This document shows positions 10,371 through 21,953 of a stretch of DNA of 64,000 bases, piece after piece (position 1 is the stretch's first letter; each line of letters opens with the position of its first letter). A program made the translations under genes and the position numbers. Under the pieces are notes generated by a model. It did not search any database, was not told where the DNA came from, and saw only the letters and a list, made by a program, of their open reading frames with translations. Source of the DNA: Avena insularis (Eukaryota; Streptophyta; Magnoliopsida; Poales; Poaceae); NCBI GenBank assembly GCA_023614405.1, contig JAJUPC010000236.1:461662-525661 (forward strand), written 5' to 3'.

Positions 10371-11760
10371 AATCGACCTGGCTGGCGCAGTTATGGTACC
10401 GCCATGCATAGACAGTATCAACTAAATGCCTACATGGCCCATGCGAGTTATCTAGATATTACATCAGCTGCAAACTTCTTAAAGATATTACAAAATATGA
10501 ACAAAAGGGAAAGAAAATTCAGCACTTCAGTTGCAAATCAAGTTGATAGTAGAGTCCTCAATTTGCTTTCTCAATCCATCAACTGCATCTCCCTTTGAAT
10601 GTGACAGCTACATTGGAAAACCACCTTGAGATATGATCTTGCAGTCCCCTCTTTGGTGGCGATAGAAATAATTGCAGTCTGAAACTAACTAATAACAAGT
10701 TAATGCAGCAAAGAAGACAAACTACTCATAGCTATGAATGAACCAAATAGGAATTATAACTGCATAATACAAACTTGTAGAGCAGGAATGCAAACCATGA
10801 ATGAACTATATAGTAGAGGATAGTTATGTCGTTGCCTAGGACGAACCAGAACCAGATACGGGATATAATGGTGTGGCTTGTAAACCTGTAGAACAGGACA
10901 AACAAGCATTAGACAAGTATGTCAACATTAAATGAGCAATCAAACAAAGTGTTTCTTAGAATTTCATCATAAACTAGCCAGGTCATTTCAGCAAATATAT
11001 ATGGAAGCAATGGTATCTCCTGGAATGCAAGAGACATTGGGTGACTCGGAATTTGCGGTGAGCTACACAATGGCATGCAGTTACTATCATAGCTAAGAAT
11101 GAACCACATATAAATTATAACCGCATCATACCAGAAACATGAATGAACTATATAGTAAAGAATAATTATGTCGTTGATTAGGACAAACTAGCACCAGATA
11201 CAGAAAATATATAATGGCATCACAGGTGGACCTGTAGGCTGTCCAAACCAACATGTTCAGTGTTGCCTTTTTGAGCTCTACGCAAAGAAAACGAAAATAG
11301 TCAGTGTTGCAGCTTTTGAAGAACCAGATGGCAACAACAAAATTATAATCAAACTAGTACAAAGAGTTTGAACGGGTACCACATGATAGCAGAACAATGC
11401 CAGGGAGGAAATAATAGTAGGAACTTAGCTTAGGATTAACCAGATAGAGTTAGTAACTGTGTAGCAGGGAATCCACACTAATATTTTCCACTGACATTAC
11501 ATTTTGCAAGAACTACACAATAGCAGGCATTTACTAGTGTACAGAGCGGCTAAGATAAGAACATGTGCATGAAAAAATAACAGACATGTGCATGACTTGA
11601 TACAGCGAATGCAAACCAACATGTCTAATGACATTGTATGTACTAGCACGAATAACAAGCGTGCTAGTGACTTGTATGTACTAGCACGATTACCAAAATG
11701 CAGTTCAGTGCGACAGGCTTGAACCTGCCATACCGCTGACAAAACAAAAACGGGTTGGAG
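10371..11760. other. Noncoding stretch with a diverged internal direct repeat
   Basis: No convincing gene is seen. Two segments of about 150 bp, 10731-10890 and 11093-11240, are diverged direct copies (shared ATGAATGAACTATATAGTA and ATTATGTCGTTG blocks). The piece 11640-11700 also repeats a TGTACTAGCACGA motif. It may be CACTA interior or intron-like DNA. Confidence 0.5.
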
Positions 11761-12345
11761 ATTTGGTTAACCTTGGTAGGAGAGGCGCTAAGCATTGTCG
11801 GTACCCTGCGAGTGACGTCCAGGTCACCGAGGGTGCTGCGGTTGCGGTGGCTATTGTCGTTGGGGAAGCAGATCTTGGGCGGTTGATGCCGGCTTGATAG
11901 CGGTGGACGAGAGTGTCGCTGAGGCAGATCCGGTGCAGTGAATGGTGACGGTTGTGCAGCTAGTCTAGAGCGGTGGACATGGAACTCTTTGAACTAGATC
12001 ACGCCTGGTGGACACCGATGAAGCGGATCCGGTACGGTTGGGTAGCTTTTGGCGGTGAGGAAGCAGAGCTTGGGCGGTCGATGACGCCATCAGCATGGTG
12101 ATTGACACCACAACTCCTAGATCTGGTGGGTGAGCGTCAGTGAAGCGGCTGCGCGGCGGTGCACGAGACCGCAGCTCAAGCCGGTGCGCGCGGTGGTCGT
12201 TGAGGGGACATAGGAGCTTGGGATTTTTGGGAGGGCCGGCAGGAAAAACTGGGGGAATCGGGACCATAGAGGTGAGCAGAAAAAATAATTATGATCGTGC
12301 CCCCGAGCTACCGACTTTAGCATGTCCATTTGTCGTCTGAACAAT
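11761..12345 (-). other. GC-rich stretch with open minus-strand frame, unknown
   Basis: This GC-rich island contrasts with its AT-rich surroundings. A minus-strand frame is open for 100 codons (12267-11965) with a Pro/Arg-rich composition and no motif I recognise; it may be the first exon of an element-encoded or captured gene. GATCCGGT-type segments recur at about 11925 and 12026, so part of the island is internally repeated. Confidence 0.3.
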
Positions 12346-13100
12346 GGGTAGATTTGGAATTTTAAATTCTAAAGTTTTTGAAACAGACGGGCGCGAAATA
12401 CTTCAAGGTCGGTGTGTGGTTTTTCCGCTCGATTGAGAATTTAAATTTGGCTTGCGCCCATCTAATAATAATAATAGAAAAATGGAACACCCCTGGTCGG
12501 TGGGATATTTTGGCTCAAAGTTTTTGAAACTGTGGGGCGGGAAATGCTTGGTAGGTGGATGATTTTGCTGCTCGGTTGAGATTTTGAATTTGGCTAGCCT
12601 CCATCTACTAATAGAAAAAGGTAGTAGACCATACACTATCTATCCAGGAATTCAAGGCCGAGAGTCACATCAACTGATCATCCATAAACATTTTTTTGCA
12701 CAAAAACTTGGATACCTTCGATTCAAACAGCATAGGCGGTAAATTTTGCCGCTTAACTCAGATTTTAAATTTGTCTAGGGTCCATGTAATAATATAAAAA
12801 TGGTACTACCTCGGTGGGTGATTTTGCCTGAAAATGTTTGAAACAGAGGGGGTGCGAAATGCTTCGGGGTCGGTGGGTTATTTTCCCGCTCGATTACGAT
12901 TTTGAATTTGGCTACCGACCAATTTTTATTACTAGAAAAAAGGTTTGTAGTTCGAACGCCATCTGGTCAGGAATTTAAGGTGAGACTCACATCAACTCAT
13001 GCCTCTGATTCAAACAGGGTAGGCGGTAGGTTTTGGCGGTCGACAGTGATTTTGAATTTAGAGATTGTCCAAAGAATAATTAAAAAATAGGCTGGTCTCC
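12346..13100. repeat. Diverged tandem repeat, about 110-170 bp units
   Basis: At least four units share the order: TTTTTGAAAC, a G-rich step with GCGAAAT, GGTCGGTGG, a CGCTCGATT step, then TTTGAATTTGGCT and CCATCTAATAATA. Units start near 12370, 12520, 12825 and, more diverged, 12700 and 12990. They are much altered by substitutions and indels. No coding function is apparent. Confidence 0.6.
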
Positions 13101-13664
13101 CTCTATTTTAGGGATCCAAGTAAGGGAGAGTGATTATCTACCACGCGTTTGAAAATGCAGATATCAGATACAAGAATGTTTGTTTAACATAACAACAAAC
13201 AAATGTCTAAAGTAGCTCTGATTCAAGCTTGGTGTGCAACCAAGGTCTACTAATTATTTAGGTGTTGGCACAGACTCTTCTATAGGAAGCACTAACTAAA
13301 TGGTAGTACTAATTTAGATCAAATAAAAAGCCTGCTCCGAAACAAATACTCCTACTACAGCATACTATCAAAACACAAAGACCAGCTAAAGTATATGTAG
13401 AACAAATAAAACAAGATTTCATCACGCATACACTACTATATAGAGAACACCATTTCATCATATAAAACAATGTTTTACCAGACACACATAGGCCCCCAAA
13501 ACGAATAGACAACTCTAATATTCTAGCCCCTGCCGCTGTGACTGCAGCACAAACAAAGGTGCCGCCATAGTTCCATCAGCTACCAAAACATACAAATATC
13601 AGACTGCAGCTCCAAATAACACAACCTGGGCAAACACATGCTTGCCCAAACAAGCCTTGCTTGT
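13101..13664. other. Region beyond the F-box exon 2, no gene seen
   Basis: AT-rich, without a long ORF on either strand. It lies downstream of the minus-strand F-box pseudogene and may include its 3' untranslated region. A GGGATCCAAGTAAGGGAGAG segment at 13111-13130 is not matched elsewhere in the window. Confidence 0.4.
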
Positions 13665-14966
13665 TCATCCGAGTGTTATTTTCATCTCCTTGATGTTGCA
13701 GTCTGAATCAATCATTGTTGACAGACTTCCTTTTCGTTTCTTTGATTTAGCACTCTGAATCACGTCGTTTCTGAAGGAAATGAACAAAATGATCAGCAAA
13801 ATCATAGGTGTACAAAAATGCAAGGGTTGCACATGAATGACTGCACTAACCAGGTGTCGTAATGTAGGGATGTAAAGTACACCAACGTTTACGAGATCTA
13901 AACTTCTTAGACTTCATGCTACTAAGATCTAATTTGAATACTCCCTCCTTTGCCCATATAACCATAATTTCTCTATCCTCAAATGCACAGAGTAACCTTA
14001 CTGCATCTTTCCCACCATATGCCCATGATTTATCAAGGCCAAGGACAATATCCAATTCAACCTTTATATGAGGCACCCAAGCTTCCCATTTGCCTGTTGA
14101 TGATCTTGCACTGGACCACGTGTTTAGACTGAAGTCTCTTATAACCGCAAGGGCAACATCTCCATTATGCCCCTTAGTGATGACAAAATTGCGTCTGGAA
14201 ATATCATGTGTCTCATGGGGCACTCAATATAACACAGTTTTGTTGTCACGTTATCGAAGGAAATTATATATCTGGAGTTCATTGTTGGCCAGTACAAAAT
14301 GTCCCCTATGAGAGTTGACGACCTGTGATCAATCTTAGCTAGCATCTCAGCAGGTTCAATCCAGTCCTCCCATTTTCCTAACTCTGATGAGTACCTCTGC
14401 ACCAGTGCTTGGTTACCATTGGTTACTATCCAAACAATCCAGAAATTGCTGCAACAGTGTGAAGAAAATTGCCCTTGATGTCTCGAACAGAGAATTGTGC
14501 CGCTATCATACTCATGTCTCCGCCAAATTGGTGGTTCTGGTATCACTGTTTCACTTCCACTGATTGGATCCCAGGCCTTTATCATGTTAGACCCTTGCGG
14601 ATAATGAAGTAGCACCCTACCATTGCGACATCCGAGTACATATGGTTTGTAGGCTTTATGTACTTCCACCAGCCTGTTCAACTTCTGGAAGATAGATTGG
14701 TCAAGATTATGACCTGTTAAGAAAAGAGCATCCTCGGAGCTGTTGGTGAAAAACCCAAGTAACGGCATTCCTCTGTTGTGTGACAGGGTTAGCCTTTTGA
14801 AATCTTTGCTTCCCATGAAGTCCATCCAACATTTTTGGGTGACTGATGCCCTCAGTATGCAGGATAGGTGCGGAGGAAGCCTGACAAGAATCTGACCAAA
14901 TACATCGCCTGACAAGTCATTGATTGTTGCATATGTTCTTCCACCGAAGTTGGTAGGATGATGCAA
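13665..14966 (-). pseudogene. F-box protein gene with one-base deletion
   Basis: The minus-strand reading from 14966 has an N-terminal F-box (residues about 17-60: a DLSGDVFGQILVRLPPH helix, then a short loop and a conserved W) followed by an F-box-associated region with the WDP motif (residues 130-132). F-box proteins join SKP1-cullin ubiquitin ligases and bring in substrates. The frame is shifted at a C run (14217-14220), after which the downstream frame continues to 13846 with the conserved W-rich C-terminal part. That exon ends at a plausible splice donor (GTTAGT, near 13851). An acceptor CAG at 13773-13771 is followed by an open segment to TGA at 13665, but the phase does not join cleanly in my reading, so exon 2 is tentative. 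It was probably a two-exon gene of a large grass family. Confidence 0.72.
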
Positions 14967-15609
14967 ATATCACAAGTGCATCATCAGAATTAAGTAAATA
15001 CCACAATGTATCATACATTTTGACAGGAAAATTTATCATCGAAATTTCCTAAACTACACCCATATGAAAAACTACCTAAAAAGCAGAGTCTGTCAACAAA
15101 ATAACCTAAACAACACAAGGAATCAACCAGAGTAGTATGAAAGCACCGCAAAAATGCTTCAGCATGTCGAAACTGGGTAAAGGGAATGGAGAACTTTTTT
15201 TAGGTCACCGGGGAGGACGGAAAGGCCCCCACCTAAATTTTCTGGTTGTATCATAAAGAAGAGGAGAAAAAACAGACGCAGCTTCAGTGACTTGGTGAAC
15301 CCAAGTCTCACGGTGACTTGCCCCAGGATCCACCTTCCATCTTAGATCAAACATATGACAGTAGTTCAGATTTTGAACTAAAAAGTAAAACTATTCGAAT
15401 TTTTTTGACAAAAAATCAGTAAATCATCGGTGCCTAGGTTTGAATCATGTGAAAGTTTCATCCCATTCGGATCACTAGTTTGTGATTAAATAGATTTTTA
15501 TTTTCCCAGTACTACTAGTTTAATCTAATATCCACTGCGTCCAGAAAAACCCCGGAGCAGAATACACAAAAGATATAGGAAGTCAGGGAGACAAAATCCA
15601 ACACAGAAC
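14967..15609. other. 5' flank of the F-box gene and end of the right inverted arm
   Basis: No gene is seen. 14967-15017 is unique DNA upstream of the F-box start; from 15018 the sequence is the reverse complement of the left arm (compare 9342 leftwards). The junction at 15018 is where the CACTA-like end interrupts the left copy. Confidence 0.5.
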
Positions 15610-16907
15610 TTACAATGGGGTCAAAGAGTTCTGAGAAGATGCAGCAGGCGCCGCTGACGAATGACAAGCCATAGCCGTTGACGCTGAAGAAGCACGACCA
15701 TGAGTTGACGCATTCCTAGCATCCAGCGCAGCCGTCGCTTTGGCAGCGGCAGCCAACATAGACGAATTTGTTCCAGCAGCAGCCGACGAGGATTTCGACT
15801 GCGCCTCCACCGCTTTGCAAGCATCACTCAACACTGCCCAAGACTCCGATGCGGTACAAGCATCGGCCTCCGCATCCGCTTCTCATGTATCCGCTGGTGC
15901 TGCTTCAGCACCCACCTCTGCTTTACAAGCATCCGCCGACGTAGCAAATGCATCCGCCAATGCCGATTCCATTTCCTGTAAACGCCACGAGCTTATTTAG
16001 CTTGCAATGCCCAAAAATAAAGGCATTCTATCCTTCAGAAAGCCTGTAATGGCTGGAGGTTGGGGATGTACATACCAGCAAACGGCAGTGCGGTGGTGTT
16101 CAATGGTGGAGCGGCGGGGAGAGTCCGGTCGAGGGAGGGTGGCCAGGCAGAGAAGATGGCGATGGGGTCAAGGGGCACATGACTGAGCTACCTCGAAGTC
16201 GAAACTAACTTTCGCCACACTCTTTTTTTTATTTTTTTGCGAACCCCGCTTTTTTTAGGGGAAACCACGGTTGTATTAGTGTTAGCAACCACACGACTGA
16301 TACAAGTTTGTTCACTTGCGTTGCTCAGTTTCCCACCTACAAACATCAAGTTTGTGCACTTATTCGTGTGATACAATCAATTGTTGGGTCAAATATTCCA
16401 GGTGGTAGAAGCCAGCCCTTTCTATGACATCAAGATCTAGAGTTCAAACATCGACCTGAAATTCCACAACCTACAACTACAAGTTTTGGTTTACTACCAG
16501 AAATATGCTAAAAACTCACTCGCAACTAGCATTAACATCATCATTAATAGATCTCAGAAGGAAAAAAAATGGAAAGATAAAAAACCACCGCAAGTTTGAA
16601 TAAGATGACTGTTGTTGCCAAAAATAGTCACATAAAGCCAGGTCCAATATATATGTCATAATAGTACATCAAATATATAGATTCGTGGATACCACACACC
16701 AGCAGAGCAAAAAAACAATTATAGTACCTGACTTAACAAACAGTCATCCTCACAAGAGATCCAAACCCTTCAAAGATGAAAGTAGAGCAATCAATATGGG
16801 TTACTGATTTCCTCATCTTTTGCAGGATTAGGACTGTATGGGCGTGGAGAATCTCGAATTTTTGTCAGGGTCTCATATGCTTCTAGAGCCAAATTGAAAA
16901 GATTGTC
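15018..16907 (-). repeat. Right arm of the inverted duplication
   Basis: The reverse complement matches 7463-9342. This arm keeps a longer context: the coiled-coil exon extends left-arm homology upstream to 17216 and beyond, and the F-box gene continues on the other side. Both gene remnants in the arm are on the minus strand. 15973-16790 is noncoding and intron-like. Confidence 0.85.
15610..15972 (-). pseudogene. Alanine-rich ORF, right copy, with internal TGA
   Basis: The reading starts at an ATG at 15972-15970, two codons after a good splice acceptor (TTTACAG), and stays in one frame to a TAA at 15612-15610 (about 120 codons) except for one TGA after residue 29, where the left copy has a Cys codon. 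It is rich in Ala, Ser, Asp and Glu, with a motif MLAAAAKATAALDARN in the second half. The two copies have different lesions, so the ancestral frame was probably coding. I do not recognise the family. Confidence 0.5.
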
Positions 16908-17534
16908 AGCTCGCATTCCCACCTGTTCCAAGATCCGGTCATACACCTGGCCAATCAGCTTGTCGCCATCCACATCAGGCAACTCGGGGACTAAGTTGTC
17001 AGCCACGAACTTTTGAAAATCAACACCAGCATCATGAGCAACTGAAATTGATGTATTCCATCCTATAGTCAAATCAGCTATCCGCTTAGTGGATGTGGAC
17101 ACTTCTTCCTTTAGGCGCCTAATCTGTTCGTCCTGGTGTTTCACTTTCTCTTAAAGGCACGAAATCATGTGTCTATGAGCTTTGTATTTCTCTCGGAGAG
17201 GGGCAATTGTCAAATCCTTGTAGTGACCAACACCATTACGCCATGAGCAATATGAGTAAGGTGGAAACTGTAGATAACAAATTCAAAATTAAACTAGATT
17301 CTCTTTTCAAAAAAATAAACCAAATTATCGTTTCACAATCCAAATTCAGCTACACACATCGTGCAAGCTCCACGTGGTACCGCAAATGGCAAAGAACCAT
17401 AGAGGCATATTTCCCAAACATGGGAAATAGAACCGACATGAAAAGGGCCATACTTCATGGTTTGCCTTCTTAGCTGGCATATGAGCAGTCCTGGACTTAG
17501 TAATAAGTGGCAACAGATCAGAATGACTTTGTTT
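16791..17534 (-). pseudogene. Two exons of a coiled-coil protein gene
   Basis: Exon a, 17534-17454, sits between an acceptor (TTTGCAG) and a donor (GTATGG), 27 codons. Exon b, 17216-16791, begins after CTACAAG, is in phase 0 with exon a, and ends at TGA 16793-16791. Exon b has a heptad-like basic/acidic helix (EQIRRLKEEVSTSTKRI) and a C-terminal helix. An in-frame TAA at 17153-17151 breaks it; a Lys or Gln codon would be expected there. The function is unknown. By orientation and phase it may be the 3' part of the GRF zinc-finger gene upstream on the same strand. Confidence 0.55.
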
Positions 17535-18509
17535 CTGCAAATCATGATGCAACAAAAATGATCAGTATATTTTAGGGGACATTTTAAGTAATAAAGTGCT
17601 CTTTATCGAAAAAATGTTTTCGAGGACAAAGCATAGGTTACTAAAATTCCAGCAAAGCAGCTGGATACATAAAAACACGTGTCACTCGATAATGCCTCCT
17701 CCACGGGTGGGACATGCGCATGATGCTAAATGAAATGCAGCAAAACCAGTAAATTTTAGGAAAGAACACATCAACTTCGCAATGCAAAGAAGGATACGTG
17801 CATTAATCTGATGCCAAGGATTGGGCGTGTTTCCCTTTAACGAACAATATAATTTAAAGAACTCAGTAATGCAGGACACCAGCAAACAACAATCTGTTTA
17901 TGAATGATATGCAGCAAATTACATCTGCATTGTTCAGCAGAGGACCGTTCTGTGAAATAAAGCCAGGGGCAAGCTTCCCATCCTCAATAGACTCTTCTTG
18001 GCAGCATATACTTACCTATTTTCAGTGGACCTTATAACTACATCCATGGTGATCCCAGCTTCCTAATGTGGCATATAGATCTACTATTTCAAATAGCAAT
18101 CACCTAAATAACCATCCAGATGGTTGCGGACTCACCAGAGATTGCACTGATGCGATGGAAAGGTGAACATTGCTGGGTAAAGAAGGTGCGCGACGGGAGA
18201 GGTGCACAAATGTGCAAAAAATGTAGCGATACTTGTATATAGATAGAGATACCAGTAACACATAAACCAGATCAATTAGTAGTAACCACAAACTCCAGAA
18301 GGGTTGTAAGCAGACTGTCAACTACTCCCATATTAATTAACCTAGTGTAATTTAACGTGGCAGTACTATGAGATGGTGATTACTAGTAAACAAAAGGGGA
18401 TTACTTAATTATTAGTGGAATATACAGCCAGCCACGAAAAGCATCATGAGCATGCTAAATATCTAGATTGCAGACCATACTTGGTTAAGAACCTAATGTC
18501 CAGCTCTAA
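17535..18509. other. Intron-like noncoding stretch
   Basis: No ORF of note. It lies between the GRF zinc-finger exon and the coiled-coil exons on the minus strand, so it may be intron sequence of one gene. AT-rich, with no repeat of the window recognised in it. Confidence 0.4.
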
Positions 18510-19766
18510 TTACCCAAATCTAAGAGAATCTATCCTATTTACGACAGAGTGTAGTGAGTTGGAGACATCAGTTAACTCTGCAGTCATCTCCTCGGCATGC
18601 ATCTGATGGTGCTGCTGCTCCTCCTCTTCGAGGTCATCGCGGATCTCGAGCTGTAACCACAGCGACATCATCGCGTGCTGCAGCGAAAGTGAGTGCGGTA
18701 GATGATATGGGGTGGCCCGATCTTCTCAGCAAGCATTTGGCGATGGTGATGGTAGATGATAGATAACTAGCCTGTAGCTATGAACTCTCCCGCTCGATCC
18801 CTGATGCCAATGCAACAGCTCTCAAACCTTGCAGGATATTCACAACACCACGCTCTTGTGCATGCAGCCGTGACCACGAACGGTAGTATGCAATCTACTA
18901 ATTCCCAATGGAACAACAGATCACACTCAATAATAGTTGGTAAATTCGAACACAGGGTAATTTCAGAGGTTCTATGAAAGAAACAACTCCAAAATATTTT
19001 AACATGGTCTAAACCCTAACCTACGACGCCCCCATCTATTTATGGGTCCAAAGGGTGGCGGCTATGGTAGAACCCGAGTCGGTTCCACCCAACCTAGATA
19101 CAAACCGGCCACAAGTGGCTCGGCCAAGACTGGCTCCGCCGTGGCAGAGTCCTAGTCGGTTTTCCTGCCGTGGCCAGGCAACCGTGGCGTAGAACGAGCT
19201 TTTCTGCGCAGCGAGAACTTCCTCCTCTTGTTGATCTTCGTCTTGGACAGCTCCTTGCGCTTCCTCCCTCTCCTCCCTCGCGCATTCCTCATTGATCAAC
19301 ACGCCATGTTCCTTCAGCTCCTCACTCTGTGCTATGCCTTCTTCTCCTAAGTACCTGATCATACAATAATTCAAAGACTTAGGTAGTATAAAATTCTCAT
19401 TAATTAAAACACTAGGTTCATTAAGAAACAAGTTCACCTGTTGTTCTAGTAGCTTGGCACGAGCTCTTGTGATTGGTCCAATCCTTATCTCATTGGATTG
19501 ATCCTTCTTTGCAATTGGAACAACTTCATTAGCAATTGGGGTAGGTGTAATTGTAGGGATGTCCTCATCAGTAGATCTACCCAGTGGATGAACGTGCAAC
19601 ACTCACATTCGTAGTTGCAACCCAAGAACCTGCGGCCGAAGTTTGTTCCTCGAAAGCGACGCGGCAATGGGGCGCCAGGGTGCAGTCACACCAAAGCCGG
19701 AGATCCGCATCGGTAACGATGCCATACCACTACACGTTTACCATCCGTGCCAGCATCTGAGCCCAT
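18510..19766 (-). pseudogene. GRF-type zinc-finger gene split by a solo LTR
   Basis: The minus-strand ATG at 19766-19764 opens a frame with the GRF-finger pattern: a VWHRYRCG block, then GRRFLGC, a CECC step and FIHWVD. GRF fingers bind nucleic acid, often single-stranded DNA. A TGA at 19688-19686 lies in the finger at a place where a CGA codon would fit. After the WVDL residues the frame is cut by the solo LTR (18703-19570); removing it and one copy of GTAGA restores an open frame into an acidic, Gln/His-rich helix that ends at TAA 18512-18510, or at a donor (GTAATT) just before it. The host coding total is about 127 codons. The downstream coiled-coil exons may belong to the same gene. Confidence 0.65.
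18703..19570 (-). mobile_element. Solo LTR of the CRM family in the GRF gene
   Basis: It begins TGATATGGGGTGG and ends CCTCATCA on the plus strand, with the perfect 5-bp duplication GTAGA at 18698-18702 and 19571-19575. In reverse complement it aligns with the CRM LTR at 6466-7462 but is shorter (868 bp) and lacks most CCGGA dyads, so it is a different subfamily or an older copy. It still has an open minus-strand coding tail (through 19036) and a CATAAATAG TATA-like element. The LTR and its host gene are both on the minus strand. Confidence 0.92.
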
Positions 19767-20254
19767 GTAACATGGTCGATCGAGACGGGCAAAATAGAGA
19801 AAAACCCCAAAAGGAGAGAACCCATAAGCTGAATTTGAGAAAATAAACTGATACCGTAAACTCTGGCGTACTTACCCAAACCCGGCCGCCATTCGCATCA
19901 AGATCCCACGTTGCTCGCCGGACCGACATGACTGAATCCGCCAACATAGCTCGAAAAAAGAGCGTGCCTTTGAAGCCTAGCGCAGAGGCTTCATGGAGAA
20001 GGAAGAGGTAGGGGAGCCGGTCCTCACATTCCATGGCTACTACTCCGTATCTGATTTAACTCGACCACAGATAACTGGGGCCCGTGCTAGAAAACCCGTG
20101 GGCCCCCAAACATCACTCACCTAGTTTGACTTGCATTACATGGAGTACTTTTGGAAAACAGATCAAAACTCAATAAATAAACCAAAGGCCCCCCTCTCTT
20201 TCTGCAAAAACCCATTACAAAACGGAGACGCTCACAAATGCGTACACACACTCA
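19767..20254. repeat. Upstream flank and first part of a 425-bp tandem repeat
   Basis: 19767-19950 is the upstream flank of the GRF gene. From about 19950 the sequence matches units seen again at 28142-28430 and 28430-28850 (shared GCTTCATGGAGAAGGAAGAG-type and CACACACTCACCCCTATGAA blocks). The unit is about 425 bp. The Copia element splits one unit at ACTCA (20250-20254). It is an unnamed dispersed grass repeat to me. Confidence 0.6.
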
Positions 20255-21953
20255 TGTTGGGTTTGTAGCATAGAAAACAAAAAATTCCTACGATGGGAAC
20301 TATACGCCAAGATCTATCTACTAGATACAAGCAACGGGTGGATATACATCCATGGAGAACTTACCCTCGAAGACAACAAAGCTTTGTTAACGAGATGGAA
20401 CTCGTGGATGATGTAGTCGTACACTTTCTGATCTCAAGATCATGATGAAGTCCAGTAGGTCCAGCTCCAGCACGTCCATCAGATCCAGCTCCAGCAAGTC
20501 CAGCACCACCAAGTCCAGCACCGCAAAGCAACAGTGCATTCGTGATCGCACACACGTCCGGTACCCCGACAACCTCCATCCCTCGCTCCAGCAAAGCAGC
20601 TGAAGCAGCAACTCCTTTCCAGATAAAGCCATCGGGAACATGTATCTCACTAATCCGAGACCATGGGGAATAACAAGAGGGGGAGAGAGATCCTTCACGA
20701 GGAGGTGTGTGTTGTGAGGAGGAGAGGGGGGCCTTTTATAGGCAAGAGGGGGGCAGCCAAGGGCCATGGCGTCGCAGACATGGTGGTGCCCCCACCTCTT
20801 CCATCATTCATGTGGTGGATGCTCCACTCACATAAATATGCCTCCACTCACACTTCCACTCACATGCATTAAATTTCCACCAAATTTAATGCAGGATCTC
20901 ATTAAATAAAACTATTTTATTTATTTTATTCAGAATTTTGTTAATTACTTTAATTAAAAAACATTAACATAAACCCCTGCAACATTTCAATATCACATGC
21001 AGAACCAGTTTCTGCAATTTCACCCGAAACAATTCCGGTTTCCATCGAAATGATTCCAGCGCTTTCTTAAATCTTTATCTGAAACATATTTGCTCCAAAT
21101 GGTGTCGGTATACCTTAAGTGTGTCACAATATGGTTCGCAAATAATGTAGACATAATCGAGACCCCTCTCTGATCAATAATCAGCAGCAGGACCTAGAGA
21201 TCCGTACTGACTCCCACATATTCAACAATGACTCTTGTGATCGTGTGAACCTTTAACGTCGTAACCAAATCCCTTTGTCTCGTGATATATTACATGTCCG
21301 AGATTCGATCATCGGTATCCCAATACCTAGTTTGATCTCGTTATCGACATGCACTCTTTTCTCGTTCTCGTGATATAACATTCTAGTGATCACATCACTT
21401 GCTTGCAAGCTATCTTAATGTGATATCACCGAGAGTGCCCAGAGTATATCTATCCGTCATTGGGATTGACAAATTCCACTCTTGATCCATGAGCCTCAAC
21501 ATAACACCTTTGGAGTATCTGAACCCACCTTTATAGTCACCCTTTACGGTGACGTTTGATGTTATCAAGTTAGTCTTCCGATGTTAGCAATTAACATGAT
21601 CTCATGGTCTAAGGACTAAGATTAATTTGTATGATGTTATAGCAATATGAACACAATGACTTTGATCGTAATGCTATACTTCGGATGAATGTTCATCACA
21701 TCGTTCCACCAATGTTGTGACCTCGTTATTAACAACATCCAATGTCCATGATGAGGAAACCTTGATCATCGTGTTAATCAACGAGCTAGTTTATATGAGA
21801 GGCATTACTAGGAACTTTGTATTTTGTTTATTAAACACACATGTATTAACGTTTCCAATTAATACAATTATAGCATGCAAAATAAACATTTATCATAAAC
21901 ATGGAATAAGATAATAACCACTTTATTATTGCCTCTCGGGCATATTCCGTTCA
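20255..21953 (-). repeat. 3' LTR of the Copia element
   Basis: 1699 bp. It aligns end to end with 26453-28136, differing by scattered substitutions and small indels (about 3-4 percent in the first 130 bp by eye). The last bases before it on the element's own strand are the AAGTGGGAGAC purine tract at 21954-21964. Confidence 0.9.

Noticed and set aside
17216..17225. CCTTGTAGTG as the right end of the CACTA-like element at 9343
   Set aside because: Only eight or nine bases match, the preceding bases do not continue the inverted repeat, and the site is a splice acceptor of the coiled-coil exon on the minus strand.
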